In this document: positions 23,076-34,640 of the stretch, one piece after another
Numbering within the stretch: position 1 is the stretch's first letter
Layout of the letters: each line of letters starts with the position of its first letter
Origin: Asterias amurensis
Taxonomy: Eukaryota; Echinodermata; Asteroidea; Forcipulatida; Asteriidae
Direction: 5' to 3'
Assembly (NCBI RefSeq): GCF_032118995.1
Contig: NC_092657.1
Span: 10,417,391 to 10,481,390, forward strand
Length of the DNA: 64,000 nt
Notes under the pieces: model-generated
Seen by the model: only the letters and a program-made list of their open reading frames with translations
What the model was told of the DNA's origin: nothing
Databases searched by the model: none
Program-made: the position numbers and the translations under genes

Positions 23076-23794
23076 AGTTTCATGATCTGCCAAGTCCATC
23101 CCAGTATGGGTTGGATGAAGTGGGTGGCCAAGAAATTAACTGCCACACAGCATTATTGACAAAGACGACCGCCTCGTGTAAACTGCAGCATGTTTTAACT
23201 GCAGCAGTCCACCGATGATGACTACATTATTTGTACCAATGTACGTGCATGAATGTAACGCTAATGGTGGCAATGTTGACTGTTTTAGTCATCCACCGAC
23301 GAAGCCTTGAAAATAGATACATATTGGTGTCTACATGGTGAAAATGTCACTGTTCACAACTCAATCGTCCAAACACAAAAGAAGTTTGCCCACATGAGGT
23401 GAATGTATGGCCGAATCTTGGTGTTGGGCAGCAACCTCATTGGTCAACAATCCCTCATAACAAAATTGCCCTGACATGTTCGCTTGGAAGAAGTCGTCGG
23501 ATGCTGGCTACCCATTCGTCAAGTAACCATTCGTAAAATAACCATTTGTTGTGGCTAGAAATTCACTATAAATTAGCGAAAATGAGTTTTTACTCCTGAA
23601 AATGAGAATTTTCAAAAAAGCAAATGGTGTTTGTTTCTTTAAAATGATAGAGTGACTAAATAGCTTTGAAAATAAAATAGCAACAAAATCCTAATCCGCT
23701 AGATCGCCTTTACTCCCAAAAACAAAATTTCATAACGCTGTTTTAAGAAAAAAAAAAAACATTGTGTACATTATAATAGATGTTAAATTTTTTT
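23076..23794. other. Unannotated spacer
   Basis: No feature recognised. A poly-A run lies at about 23,748-23,759. Confidence 0.4.
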
Positions 23795-24035
23795 ATATCG
23801 TTGCGGTACCCGCCGCCAAAACATAGGATTCGAACTGCCTGTAGCTGCCGGGCAACCTCGGTAGTCTAGTTGGTAAGACACTGCTCTAGAATTGCAAGGG
23901 TCGTGGGTTCGAATCCCACCCGAGTAACATGCCTGTGATATTTTTTCACAGGACTCGGGAAAGTACTGAGTATACAGTGCTAACACACATCGGTGTATGG
24001 GTAAAAAAAAAAACCAAAATTAATATTGTGTACAT
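23795..24035 (+). mobile_element. SINE-A, most complete copy
   Basis: From ATATCGTTGCGGTACCCGCC through box A (TAGTCTAGTTGG), box B (GGTTCGAATCCCACC), a TTTTTTCACAGGACTCGGG body and the tail to ATTAATATTGTGTACATT. The short stem TGTGATATTTTTTCACA follows the tRNA-like part. The minus-strand translation SGGIRTHDPCNSRAVSYQLD is the usual spurious SINE peptide. Confidence 0.9.
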
Positions 24036-24279
24036 TAACATTACACACAGAAGATATTACCGCCCTCTGTTGACTTCAAAACCACATCATAAAAATGGTC
24101 ACAAGAGGGCGCAAATTGTCTAAAATAATTCGTGATTCTCGATACGGATCGATAAATTGTGGATTGTTTTGACGTTTTTCTACCTAAAGATGTCATTAAA
24201 ACACGCTTGAGATGTTATAAAGGTATTTTGACCGATTTTAAAGGTATCTTAACCGATTATTGTACACAAACTTGTCGAC

Positions 24280-24362
24280 GTCAGGGTCACATAGGGTTTT
24301 AAACCACTGTGCCGTGGTACTACCACGGTAGAATTTACCATGGTTTTACCATGGTACTTTTT
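24280..24362. repeat. Short palindromic block with CCATGGT/CCGTGGT steps
   Basis: CCGTGGTACTACCACGG and ACCATGGTTTTACCATGGT lie next to each other in one AT-rich background. This is probably a remnant of a small palindromic element. Confidence 0.6.
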
Positions 24363-25060
24363 ATAAGGGAGAGCACATTCTATGTGACAATTAATGTATA
24401 AATGAAAAAACAAGCCTGAAATTTTTGGCTCAATCTGTTGTAGGACTGAGGAGAGAATAGTGAAAACTGTACGCATGATTTACCATTGTAAACACATGGT
24501 GTTTTTTATTTCTTAATACAACAAAAGTTACAAAATGGGTCCTCAAATTACTTTTTCTCAACTTTGACATTACTTTAGACAAATTTAATACGTGCAATGC
24601 CTAACTACATGTCGTATGATTGAAGACAAACAAAATCTGTGAGCTGGTTAATTTTGGTGCTGAGACAAAGTAAATTCTTGGAATTTCTTTGTTGTTTTTA
24701 TGTCACATAATATTAAACACTTCGGTAATTTGCAAAACCAGCAACGACAAGCACTTCCAGCACTAAAACTTGCCATGGCCAAGCAGTCAATGTACATCCT
24801 TCAACAAGCTTGCCTAACTCCCCGACAAGGCGAAGAGAAAGTACCAAAAAAAAATAGAGCTCAGAGCTCAGAGCGTTGTGATGATTGCACAGCTTAAATT
24901 ATTGATTCGCTTGACACCAATTTTAAGCCATTGGGCACCTTCTGAAGAGAAAACAAAATCACAGATTTACAAACTACTTGCAAGGTTTACAGAAGGTAAT
25001 GGTGAAAGACTTCTCTTGAAATGTTATTCCATGAGTCTACTTCACTCTACTTACCTGTAG
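24363..25060. other. Unannotated spacer
   Basis: Open frames of 65 and 60 codons at 24,700-25,060 (+) lie end to end in two frames. I recognise no domain in them. Confidence 0.35.
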
Positions 25061-26620
25061 AGCGAATACTACAAATGCACTGTTCCCCATGCCGGCAGGC
25101 AAAAAGCTAAGAGCTTTACACATAATATCGCCCTCACGAGTCCTATCCCGGACGCCTTGTGACATGCGCACCACGTCAGCGCCCTCTTTTTCTCTTAGCT
25201 GGCAAAGGCAGCGAATGTAAGTACGTGATTGTCCGTATTGTGGTAGATTTCTTTGCCCCTTTTAGCTAAAATAAGAGTGTAGTTCAGCAGATATCCTATA
25301 GCAGAATAGTCTGTGTTGAGAATTTCTAGTAGTTGTTGAGAAATTCCAGAGTGAGATCTAAATATGAGTTATAAGAAATCAGGGAAGACAGGGCTTGTCG
25401 AGATAGGGGGGACCTACATCCCTCCGAGACAGCACGAGTCCTCGGGGGATAGCGGCAGTGAAATTACGTTGCCGCCAAATCAATCTACCAGTCAGCCCCC
25501 TAAGCCATCAGCGGCTGCCGGGGTTGACGGTCTGTAACCGGCCAAGCGGGGACCTTCTGGTCTCGCAGTCTCCGCCGGGAGTCGCCCGACAGAGGGGAAA
25601 CGCCCGGGTAAGGGCAAAAAAATGCCTAGTACCGCGGCGACACCCAAGAAGGGACGAGTTGGTAAGCGGGACTCCACTATGTGGCCCGCCCCAATGATCC
25701 CAGGCCAGCTAGCGGGGCACGCACAGCCAGAGGGGGTTCCCCTCCACGGGTTGGTGCACCCAGAGCTGTGCTCGGGGCGCTGGCGGTTGCCAGGGAGATT
25801 GGCAACAGGGCACAGACCCCTTGGGGCCCGGTCGGTACTCTACGTTCGCAAGGGTCGGCCTCTACTTCAGGGCTCACCCCGGGTTTGCCACAACCGCCCG
25901 CTAACCCATACGTTCAGGGCGTGTGGCTATCACCCAATGGGGGCCCGCCATGCATCAGCCTGCACCCGTCGGCGGCCTTTGATTCGTACCTCAGGCGCCT
26001 TGATGATGCTGGTTCAGAAAACATGGTGACGGCGGACATGATGAGTGCGGCCCTTCATTGTTTGGACAATGGTCTTTGTTCCATCCTCGATCAGTTCACA
26101 AAAATAACAATCCTGGGGCGACGTCACGCCGTGCCATTGTGCTGGATGCACTTTTCTTGCCATCAGCCGGGGCGCGTAAATGCCTTGATGATCTACCACT
26201 CATCGACGCCGACTTGTTTTCGGGCAATTTCAGACATCCATGGAAGCTGAAGCGAAGCGCCTCAAGGCCACGGACAAAATTAATCTGAAAAAGCCTAACA
26301 CCCCCGCCCGCCTAAGGCCGTGAATAACAAGGCAAGGAAACAACCACCTTCGTCATCCCCCGTCGCTGCCCACAAAAGGCAGCCCTTGGCAGTTTTTGTG
26401 GCCGCGTCGAGAACAGGGCGGGCTCAAGTTACCCAAAAACTCAACCTGGCCAACCACTCACCCCGACGGACTTGTGGGAATCCGCCTCCAGAGTTTTCTG
26501 GGGTCCTAGGGGCAAGTGACCTCCGACAGGTGGGTCCTGGAAACAATCACCTGTTGATAATACATTCTTCCTCCTTAAGTGTCAAATTATTTTCTATTAA
26601 AGGATGTTTTTATTGTTTTC
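25061..26620 (+). mobile_element. GC-rich retroelement fossil, gag-like region
   Basis: A GC-rich island (roughly 25.39-26.53 kb) interrupts AT-rich surroundings. Its plus-strand frames read like the 5' (gag-like) part of a retroelement, most reminiscent of the tyrosine-recombinase DIRS/Ngaro group. It starts with a basic, Pro/Ser-rich protein start near 25,364 and ends with a helical region and a basic tail near 26.3 kb. It is broken, with several breaks. No reverse transcriptase, integrase/recombinase or terminal repeats are visible, so only one part survives. The family call is weak. Age: moderately old. Confidence 0.3.
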
Positions 26621-28884
26621 CTTTAATTTTTAGGTTAATCTGCCGCAATGGTTCCCCCATTTCAGTTGAAAGTGAAAGTACGTAGTAGTCGTCGAGTAGC
26701 AGTCGCCAAGAGAATCAGGCCAGTCAAAGGCAAAAGTCGTCGGCAAAAAATTCACGAGCCAAATCCAGAAAGGGCAGAACAAGTCTGACAATGTGATATA
26801 CTAAGGAGCAAACCATATCGCCTGGAACAAACAAACGAAGAACGAATGAGGTCAAACAGACTAGCATGCATCCGACAGAGGAGATATAGGGAGAGGAAGA
26901 GAGCAACAAACAAAAAATGAAGCGGAGAAAAAACGACGGCAAAGAGAGCGATGGTCTAAAGAAAAAAGGGAAGAAATTAACAAAAGGAGGGATACCTATG
27001 CTAACCAAACACAGGCAAAATGTAAATCTGTTAGTGTTCAAACTGACATGTGTTCTCCATCCAGCGCCACTTCTGCTTCTGCTGAGCCACAATCACCTGT
27101 CACCAAAGCATCTTTAAGATCCGCTCGCAGATAAAGACTTTCAAGAATACAAAACTATTTTCCCAGTCATCCAGACCACTATACAGAACTTGTAAAAGTT
27201 ATGCCGAGTATTAACTTGCCATCCAAATCTGCAGCATTGAAAAGGGCTGGCTTACAAGATCAAAGAGTACAGCAGAAAAGGAGATCACTGTAACGTGAAC
27301 TAACAGAAATTGTCAAAACACAAGTGCAGAAACCGGCCACAAGGAACTTGGCAGCTGCCCTGAAATCACTTAAAAAGGCCCGACTTCAACGCTTTGCAAG
27401 ACTTTTGAACAGAAAAAAATATACACTAAACCGCAGCAGCGTGGCAGACGACCGATGACAGAAGAAACGAAAGTCATAGTTGCAAACTTCTATGAGGCAA
27501 TGGCAAACCCTCAACCGGAAAAAAAAAACCTGGTATCCAAATAAACAGGCAAGCCACGACTGATCCTCACCAGGCCAGTCAGTCAACTTTATGACCAGTT
27601 TAAAGTTGTTCATCCTAAGATCAAAATATGCCGTTCCAATTTCTTAAAGCTAAGACCGAGTCATGTGAAGTCTTTGAAGTATGCCAAATTCAGAGGCTGT
27701 TTATGTGAGCAATGTGAAAACGTTCGCTTGAAAGTGTCTGTTCTAAACAACCGTCTACACAAGGATGGCTGCGAAGCCTTTAAGTTGCGAGATGCTACAA
27801 CCACTGTCAATATGACGCTATGCCCAAAGAAAGAACACTCATCTTTCCATGAGCCTGCCTGCATAAAAAAGAAATATCGTTAGAGAACATTTACAACCGG
27901 TCTTGAAGGAGGAACTGGCAACTGTAAACGACAACAAACAAAGATAAAAAAATTACCAGAAGAACTCTTGTAACGAAATGTTAAACTATCAACAACTTAG
28001 TACAAGAACTAATCGAAGAAGTTGCAGTGCATGCCCAACACCTGCTAAATTGGCACTGGCAGGCTAATCAGTAAAGCAACATAAAGAAAAACCTGCAAGC
28101 CAACTGGGTTCTAAGCATATGGGACTTTGATGAAAACTATACCTGTATTCTGTAGGACGAGGCTCAGTCTGCATATTGGACACGAAACATGGTGACTATT
28201 CACCCAGTAGTGACTTTCTATGGCTGCCCAAAATGCTGCGACCAGGTGTGTGAATCCATTGTTTTTATATCCCCAGACATTAAACACGATCACAATGCTG
28301 TGCATGCATACATGGACTGTGTGGCTGCTCATCTTCATCAAAAGCGAAATCTCCCTTTCGAAATTATGTTGAGGTACTCCGGTGGGTTTGCAGCGCAATA
28401 TAAATCGAAAGGACCACTAGCTGATATTTCATACTCATCAAGTAATTATGGGTTTCCTGTAATTAACAACTTTTTCGGGTCACGCCACGGGAAAGGCCCT
28501 TCAGACGGATAATCAGCTGTAATAAAAAGCCATGTATCGACAGCAGCCAAAAACGAAACAGTCATCGTTGGAAATGCCATATAACTCTAGAATACTGCGT
28601 AGATGCTTTGGAGAAAGACGCATCTGACACTTCATGCACACATTTCAGGAGAAGCTTTTGTTATATTGACAATGTTGAGAGAGAGCGAAAACGCACCAAG
28701 ATGCAAACAATGGTAAGTACCAGGTCCATTCATTGTGTTTCAACAGCAGATGGCAAGATGAATTGCCTTATGACGAGAAACCTCAGCTGTTTCTGTCAAC
28801 CGTGTGTTTTGGGAAACGGAAAGTGCGAGAATACTGCATATGTAGATGGATGGAAACTACAAAACCTGAAACAACATTAAAAAA

Positions 28885-29237
28885 GTGGAAATGCAGGCAG
28901 TGAACGATAAAAAAGCCAAGATGAATACAAACAGCAGTGATGAAGTAGCGGATGATGCAGACAGTGGTAGTGAGGCTGAGGCAGACAGCGATGGTGAGGT
29001 GGATGCAGACAGTGGTAGTGAGGATGAGGCGGACAGCGATGGTGAGGTGGATGCAGTCAGCAATGGGGAGGCCAAGGCAGATAGCGATGGTGATGTGGAT
29101 GTAGACATTGGTAGTGAGGCTGAGGCAGACAGCGATGGCGAGGTGGATGCAAACAGCAATGGTGAGGCCAGGGCAGACAGCGGTTGTGAGGCAAAGGGCA
29201 GTGGTGACAAAACGTGGGGACACCACAGTGTTGAAAG
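28885..29237 (+). repeat. 24-bp coding minisatellite (acidic octapeptide, about 10 units)
   Basis: Between about 28,966 and 29,210 the frame encodes ten 8-residue units such as ADSDGEVD and ADSGSEAE. The 24-bp period keeps the frame. The segment ends at GTTGAAAG followed by a GTAAGG donor (29,238) and belongs to the transposon-type gene around it. The antisense frames (LTIAVCLSLTT...) are shadows. Confidence 0.85.
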
Positions 29238-29737
29238 GTAAGGATTCAAATACATATTAAATACATACAAGTGTGTGGCTGAAACTTTGCTCTTGGAGGG
29301 GTAAACAATTCCTTGGCAAAATCAAATTATGCAACACGGGAATGTTTCAATGGGCATCAAGGCAAAGAATATGGATCTCGGAGGAAATTTTATTAAAATA
29401 CCTCTGAGAAGTTTCAGCACTGATAATTGAAAATGTGTTGCTTAAAGTACGTTAATAGCCGCTTAGCACTTGTTTCACATTTTACTGTTACATGCTATCC
29501 ACGTCTGCTGATGTCGGCAACTATGTTGCAGTTCGGTTCGAGTCAACCAAAGGAAGGAAGACGCAAAGTTTGATTGCAATATACATCGCTTTGGTAAATA
29601 AAGTACAAAGTGAAATTATGAGAAAAAAACATCATTTGAATCGGTGATTCAAATTGTTCTGTTATTTTATAGTATGCCACAGTATTGACATGAACCTTGC
29701 CTAAATGCAGTTGCTCTATATTCTTTCTTGTTGATAG
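29238..29737 (+). other. Intact-looking 500-bp intron
   Basis: Donor AAAG/GTAAGG at 29,238 and acceptor TTCTTTCTTGTTGATAG ending at 29,737. Joining in phase 2 continues HHSVER directly into SWENRGGGRFSLKFMERN without a stop. Unspliced, the frame stops within the donor (G-TAA). Confidence 0.6.
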
Positions 29738-29915
29738 GTCCTGGGAAAATCGTGGTGGAGGTCGCTTTTCCTTAAAGTTCATGGAGAGAAACAGAGAAGG
29801 ACTCTACTTCTGGCCGCATAACAACGATGGTGTGGGGGACATCCATGAGCATCCCGAATGTGATTTCGTAATGATCCTCTCAGAGCCGATCCTGGAGACA
29901 TTTGCAACCGAATGA

Positions 29916-30985
29916 TGGTATACAGGTTTCTTGTAAATGAAATTAAGGCCATTCTGAAGAAAACAAATGGACTTCTGAAATAATCATACTAAGTTGGGTG
30001 ATGGCGACAGTGAGATAGTCATGTTAATCGAATTTCCTGAAATATTGGTATACAGTACATTTGAAATGGTGTGTGAATTGTGTTGGAATTGTGTGAACTA
30101 AGTAGTATATTCCCAAGAGCTGTTTTGTGGTTCTAAAGCAACTGAAAACAAACTAAACAATGATGTTGGAGAAAGCCAAGGCGATCAAGTTATTTTGTTT
30201 GTTACCTGGTTTTGGATATGAATTTGGTGTCCCTGTTATGTTGGTCAATTTACACACACTACGTTATTTCAGTAGCTGTTTAAGTTGTGAGTGCTCTAGT
30301 TACATATTTGCAACGTTTAAGTAAATACAACTAATATTTGAATAAAAAAAACATCATTTAGAGTTAGTTAAAAGGATTTTGAGATATTGACCCCAAGTCA
30401 CACTAATGGACCCCTCATTTATGGAATGACCCTATTCTCAAAGGCTGCAGTATACAAAAATTATCAATCTTCTAGATGGGTAATAGGCACGACCTGAAAA
30501 GATGGGTGTGAATTAAGAAAAAAACTGTGTACGCTCCAGACAGCGATCTGTTGGGCACATCATGAAACTTCACCTTAAACAATGAGGTTTATGTTGACCT
30601 AGTTTAGATCGATTTGTGTAACTTGTATTACTTGTATTTATTGCAGAGTATCTGAATCAATCTATCATCAGTACCTGTGAAATTGGCTGAGAGCAAAAAG
30701 AGTAGTGTTGTTGGATACACAATGCATGATATGCCATTAGGCTAGAGCTTATGATTAAAAGCAGTGATGGTATTAAGTCAGTTAATAACTCCAGTCAAGA
30801 TTAAGCGATGACAATTTTCGAGAAGCAACTGATGGACTGACTGTAACTTTTCGGACAAACTCGCCTCCACCATTCTTGTGACATAAGGACTGTCGATCTA
30901 GTTACATGATTAAATGTAAAGGTGAAAGTTAAGGGAATGCTGTTTTGAAGGAAACGAACAACGGACGTTCATCTGCATCCGTGTA
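29916..30985. other. Unannotated spacer
   Basis: Probably 3' flank of the preceding gene remnant; AATAAA occurs at 30,341. Nothing else recognised. Confidence 0.4.
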
Positions 30986-31851
30986 AACGCATCGGCAAAA
31001 TGTTGGTTTAAGGCGCAAAAAGACTCAGATAGATTGAAAGGCAGTGTCACTTTTGTCAAAACTAACGCTTTATCACATACAAGAAATGAAAGTCAGCAGA
31101 AGAATGTTGGAAGCAACGAATGATGACAAAGTCTTAAGAGTGCAACAAGCTTGTGTGAATGATCTTCCTGCTGCAGATGGATTATATCACAGAAGTTGCA
31201 ATGTCCAGTTTGAACGTAGGACCAACCACAAATATATCACACCAGGGTGGTTTTCATAAAGCTTTACAGTTAATCTTATATCCGAATAATCAATCTTAAC
31301 GCTAAACAATCAATCTTAAATTTAACAATGTCACAATTAATCTTATTTCTGTTTCATAAAGAAAGTTACAATCAATATCAAACTTTACTTGACATTTCAG
31401 ATAACACCAATAACCTGGAAATGCCAGAAACATCTGATGCCGATGACCAGGGCCAGAGCAGCAACGCAGTTATTGAAAATGCTTCGAACAGACACCTCTT
31501 CAAAGCCCAGTCTGCAGCACTAAGGTTGGGGACTTTGTGGCAGTTGCCGTAACAAGGAAAAAAGGAAAGTGACCTACATTGCCAGGGTAAGACCAAATAT
31601 TCCTAAACTACTTGGTTTTAATTTTTCAAAAAAACTTTTTGTGCGTGTACAATTTGTTGAATTTTCTATTGATAATTTATTTTTCCGCCTCTCTTTTTCT
31701 GTTAAATGTTAACTTCTAGGTAATGGACATTGATCATGAAGAAATAAAGGTTATGTATCTCCAAGCCTCTGGGTCCTCCTCGCAATCACACAGTATGAAC
31801 CCCGATGAAAATCCATCATCTGATGTACTAGGAGGGGTTGGTGTACCAGAG
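30986..31851 (+). pseudogene. Fragments of a transposon-type gene (N-terminal Cys/His domain and C-terminal exons)
   Basis: 31,044-31,256 reads LTLYHIQEMKVSRRMLEATN and, further on, ADGLYHRSCNVQFERRTN. That D-x-LYH-x-x-C-x-x-x-F pattern recalls an N-terminal domain shared by many uncharacterised invertebrate transposon proteins; CHFCQ just upstream is in another frame. 31,400-31,560 encodes an acidic segment, then KVGDFVAVAVTRKK after a frame change. A further exon-like stretch from 31,723 (MDIDHEEIKVMYLQASGSSS) follows an AG. The C-terminal part is cut at 31,851 by the foldback element and resumes at 32,846. Family unnamed. Confidence 0.4.
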
Positions 31852-32853
31852 GGTGACTGCTCTATATTCCGACACCACTATGTTCCGACACCCCTATGTT
31901 CCGACAACTCAACCTATATTCCGACACCCCTATGTTCCGACACCTCTATATTCCAACGACCCAAACACCCCTATGTTCCGACAACCCGTACCAATATTTT
32001 GTGTTAGCCATTTTTTTTATTAAGAAAAACGGTGCGACTACAAACGGGTGAAACTACACATGTTCGCATATTAGTTCATGAACGTACCGGTAACCTATCT
32101 TTATGTAGTCCCACAAAGGAGTTTAATTTATATTACAAGATTCTGCTATTACAAATATTCGGTTTCTTTAGAAGAGGACTGAGTAATGGAAGGGGTGTTA
32201 GGACCGAATTATTTATTGTTATTAATTGTCAACAAATTATTATGATTATTATTATTATTTACAAAAATTTTGGTGGTGGGAGGCAAAGGAAAGAAGTTAC
32301 ACATCAGCGCAATAAACGCAGGAGAGGGTTGGAATTTTTATTAATTGAAGGCTCATGAAATGTTATCAACGCGGACACGCACCTAACAATAGCAAAGTAC
32401 CGAGTATTTTATTGCCAGCTACCTCGGGGAGCCATACTCATGTGTATACCCACAAAAAAAATGAAATGCATGCGTGATTCCATCGCTTTTTAAAATAGTA
32501 CAATTTTATTTTATGAATGTTCAAACCTAATCCCGGTCGAAAATTACTGGGAAACCTTGCGTAATACAAGTTGTGTTTTTGTTATTGACCAACTGAGTAA
32601 TAATGTGCAAGAACAACTTGTTGGAACATAGGGGTGTCGGAACATAGGGGTGTCGGAATATAGGGGTGTCGGAACATAGGGGTGTCGGAATATAGGTTCA
32701 GTTGTCGGAACATAGGGGTGTCGGAATATAGGGGTGTCGGAATATAGGCTGAGTTGTTGGAATATAGGAGTGTCGGAACATAGGGGTGTCGGAATATAGG
32801 TTCAGTTGTCGGAACATAGGGGTGTCGGAATATAGGTGTGTAACCTACCAGAG
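31844..32853. mobile_element. TU-like foldback transposon, 994 bp, with 8-bp target duplication
   Basis: The 8-mer TACCAGAG occurs directly at 31,844-31,851 and 32,846-32,853. Between them, the left end reads GGTGACTGCTCTATATTCCG and the right end, complemented, GGTTACACACCTATATTCCG. Both arms consist of 16-bp tandem units of the type TTCCGACACCCCTATG: left about 31,870-31,995, right (inverted) about 32,622-32,836. The 620-bp centre has no convincing gene. Long inverted arms of short tandem repeats and an 8-bp duplication are the described features of sea-urchin TU and, more loosely, fly FB elements (family knowledge). Non-autonomous. An end of the same family lies at 47,270. Confidence 0.85.
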
Positions 32854-32984
32854 ATATCAGGCACAGGATCACGACTGAGGCTCACATTCAGCAAGACATA
32901 TATATCAACGCCGAGTCCGAAAATATTCTCTTCTGTAGTCAAATGTAAAGAAAGACAAGTTCTCAAAGAGAACATACACACAAG

Positions 32985-34110
32985 TAAACATGTGTACAAA
33001 TATTCCTGGTCCCACCAACAAAAAGCAATTCACCTGTTCGTCTTTCATGCTCACTATCTTTGATGCTGTGTTGTAGATCATATGGGTCATTTACAAATAT
33101 TATCTGGGAAGCCGCAGGGTGGTGTTGGACAACAAGGTTAAACATTTTTGCTGCATAATCGCCCCACATATAAGCACTCTCGTCTTGCTTCTCTCTATCC
33201 TCAGCAGACGGGGTTGATAACCTCCAAATGAACCCCATATCTACTAGTGCTATGTATCTATCCTGGAACTCCAGGTCAATAAAGTTGAACTTTTGTTTCA
33301 GTTTAGATTTTTGCCCTTTGCGCATTGTTCCATTTACATTGAAGATCGGGAGACACTCTTCTGTCACGCGGTATTCCATGACTTCAGATAGCACTAGACC
33401 ATCATCTAACTCTTGTGCCATGGCTTTGTTTTCCGTAGCATCTGTTTTTGTGACCTTCTGTTTTGATGCGTCTCTGATAACTGGTGGTTTGCTGAAGCTG
33501 TGTCTGCTGTTTCTGTGTATGGTTGCATCAAACTGTTTATCACCTGAGAACATGCGCTCTTTGAAGAATGATTGCATGGACAATCTCCACTGATGCAATT
33601 TGCCTTTTGGGAATCATTACTGACCTGTAGTCTCTCCTGGTTGTGGGGTTATAAGCAGCTCTGGTAGGTTATAAGCAGCTCTGAGAAAGGAGTCCAGATT
33701 GGTCTTACCGTTTGATTTTGATTGGTTTTTCAAAAGGACAACTCGTTTGCTCCTTAGACATGAAAGTGACAGTTTAATTTTCTTAGAATCCAACCAAGAC
33801 AGGTCTGCACAGTAAACTAATTGCAATGATGAGATGAATGATTCAAAGTTGTTACTTCTTTTTGAAGTTGATGGAAGAGTTCCAAAATCAAACCATTGCA
33901 GATGTCCTTTGACTCAATTGCAGGTAGCGCTTTCTTCCAGTTTACAGTATTGATACTTATTGCATCACGAAAGGGTCCGATAACCTCACCAGATGATGGC
34001 ATGATGTACTTATAAGCAAATGCAAAGCAAATTCTTGAGACAGTACAGGCCTATATCCCTCCGCACCACAAATCTCCCTATACCGTTGTGCACGTTCAGG
34101 TGGTCACAGT
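32985..34110 (-). pseudogene. Transposon-type gene remnant (VDMGFIWRL / VNDPYDL family)
   Basis: Minus strand. It begins near 34,110 (EICGAEGYRPVLSQEFALHL), then GEVIGPFRDAISINTVNWKK (34,002-33,817), SWLDSKKIKLSLSCLRSKRV and SFLRAAYNLPELL (33.8-33.65 kb). The longest piece is 33,598-32,990, with DDGLVLSEVMEYRVTEECLP, FNVNGTMRKGQKSK, YIALVDMGFIWRLSTPSAED and IIFVNDPYDLQHSIKD. I recognise this wording from uncharacterised multi-copy proteins of corals and echinoderms but know no activity for it. A 20-bp direct duplication near 33,650-33,680 and frame changes near 33.83 and 33.6 kb show decay. The C-terminus is lost at about 32,990, where it meets plus-strand debris. Confidence 0.55.
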
Positions 34111-34640
34111 TTCCCATTACCAAAAAGTGGTTACGCGGTAAACAGCGCCCTCACGCGGTAGTGATTGACACTAGTTTAATAAAAACTACATAACGTGTTG
34201 GCTGCATTGTTAAACATGAAACATTTTTGGATACCTTGGATGTACACACAAGTTATAGTTTTACTGTTTAATGTAACGTTTTTCCTATTGATTTTGTTTT
34301 ATTCAGTTGTATTTAGGGGGATTATTTTGCATGGCGGTCGTGCAAATTGTTCACCAAAGATGGGAAGTTGACATTTATAACACGTAAGATAATAGAACAA
34401 TCTAGTTAGTTTACAATATGTTTTTTATTACTTTTATATGTCTTTAAATAGAACAACAGAGTCCAAAATTATTATGCATGTGAAAACCGCTCGGATACTG
34501 ATGCCTTTCTAAATATAAGAAAATATAGAAATCTAAAATACTAACAGTATGACAACCAAGTTGGTAATAGGGACTTCCTACTGTTCCTCTTTTGCTAGGC
34601 ACAGCTCACATTAGTTTGATTTGGGTACAACATGCAGCGC
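34111..34640. other. Unannotated spacer
   Basis: No feature recognised. Confidence 0.4.

Larger units (their letters stand above)
26647..29915 (+). pseudogene. Multi-exon transposon-type gene with HGKG-x-DG signature, decayed
   Basis: In order: a basic N-terminus; an Arg-rich helix (RMRSNRLACIRQRRYRERKR, near 26.84 kb); and TDMCSPSSATSASAEPQSPV. A Cys block at 27.66-27.88 kb (RGCLCEQCENVRLKV... CPKKEHSSFHEPAC) follows, then HLLNWHWQ, DFDENY and DEAQSAYW. Next come HPVVTFYGCPKC, HDHNAV, RYSGGFAAQYKSKGP and FFGSRHGKGPSDG (28,189-28,512), then a second Cys block (SCFCQPC, 28.6-28.88 kb), an acidic repeat and a C-terminal exon (29,738-29,915). I know this layout from uncharacterised, multi-copy proteins of marine invertebrates and suspect a DDE-type transposase, but cannot name the superfamily. 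Breaks include stops or shifts near 27.29, 27.43, 27.53, 28.15, 28.51, 28.58 and 28.88 kb. Confidence 0.6.

Noticed and set aside
22837-23218. 79- and 122-codon frames in the CAGCATTGTCTCGTGGTGG repeat
   Set aside because: Repeat-driven openness in several frames on both strands; no domain.
23783-23986. Minus-strand peptide GGIRTHDPCNSRAVSYQLDY
   Set aside because: Translation of the tRNA-derived part of SINE-A, a familiar spurious protein.
28189-28512. Single-exon host gene reading of the HGKGPSDG frame
   Set aside because: Flanking segments of the same protein continue on both sides in shifted frames, so it is one piece of a larger decayed gene.
28857-29270. Minus-strand frames rich in LTIAVCLSLTT and SPSLSASASLP
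   Set aside because: Antisense shadows of the acidic minisatellite, whose 24-bp period keeps all frames open.
31860-32850. CRISPR-like or simple minisatellite reading of the 16-bp repeats
   Set aside because: The two inverted arms, defined ends and 8-bp target duplication show a transposon.
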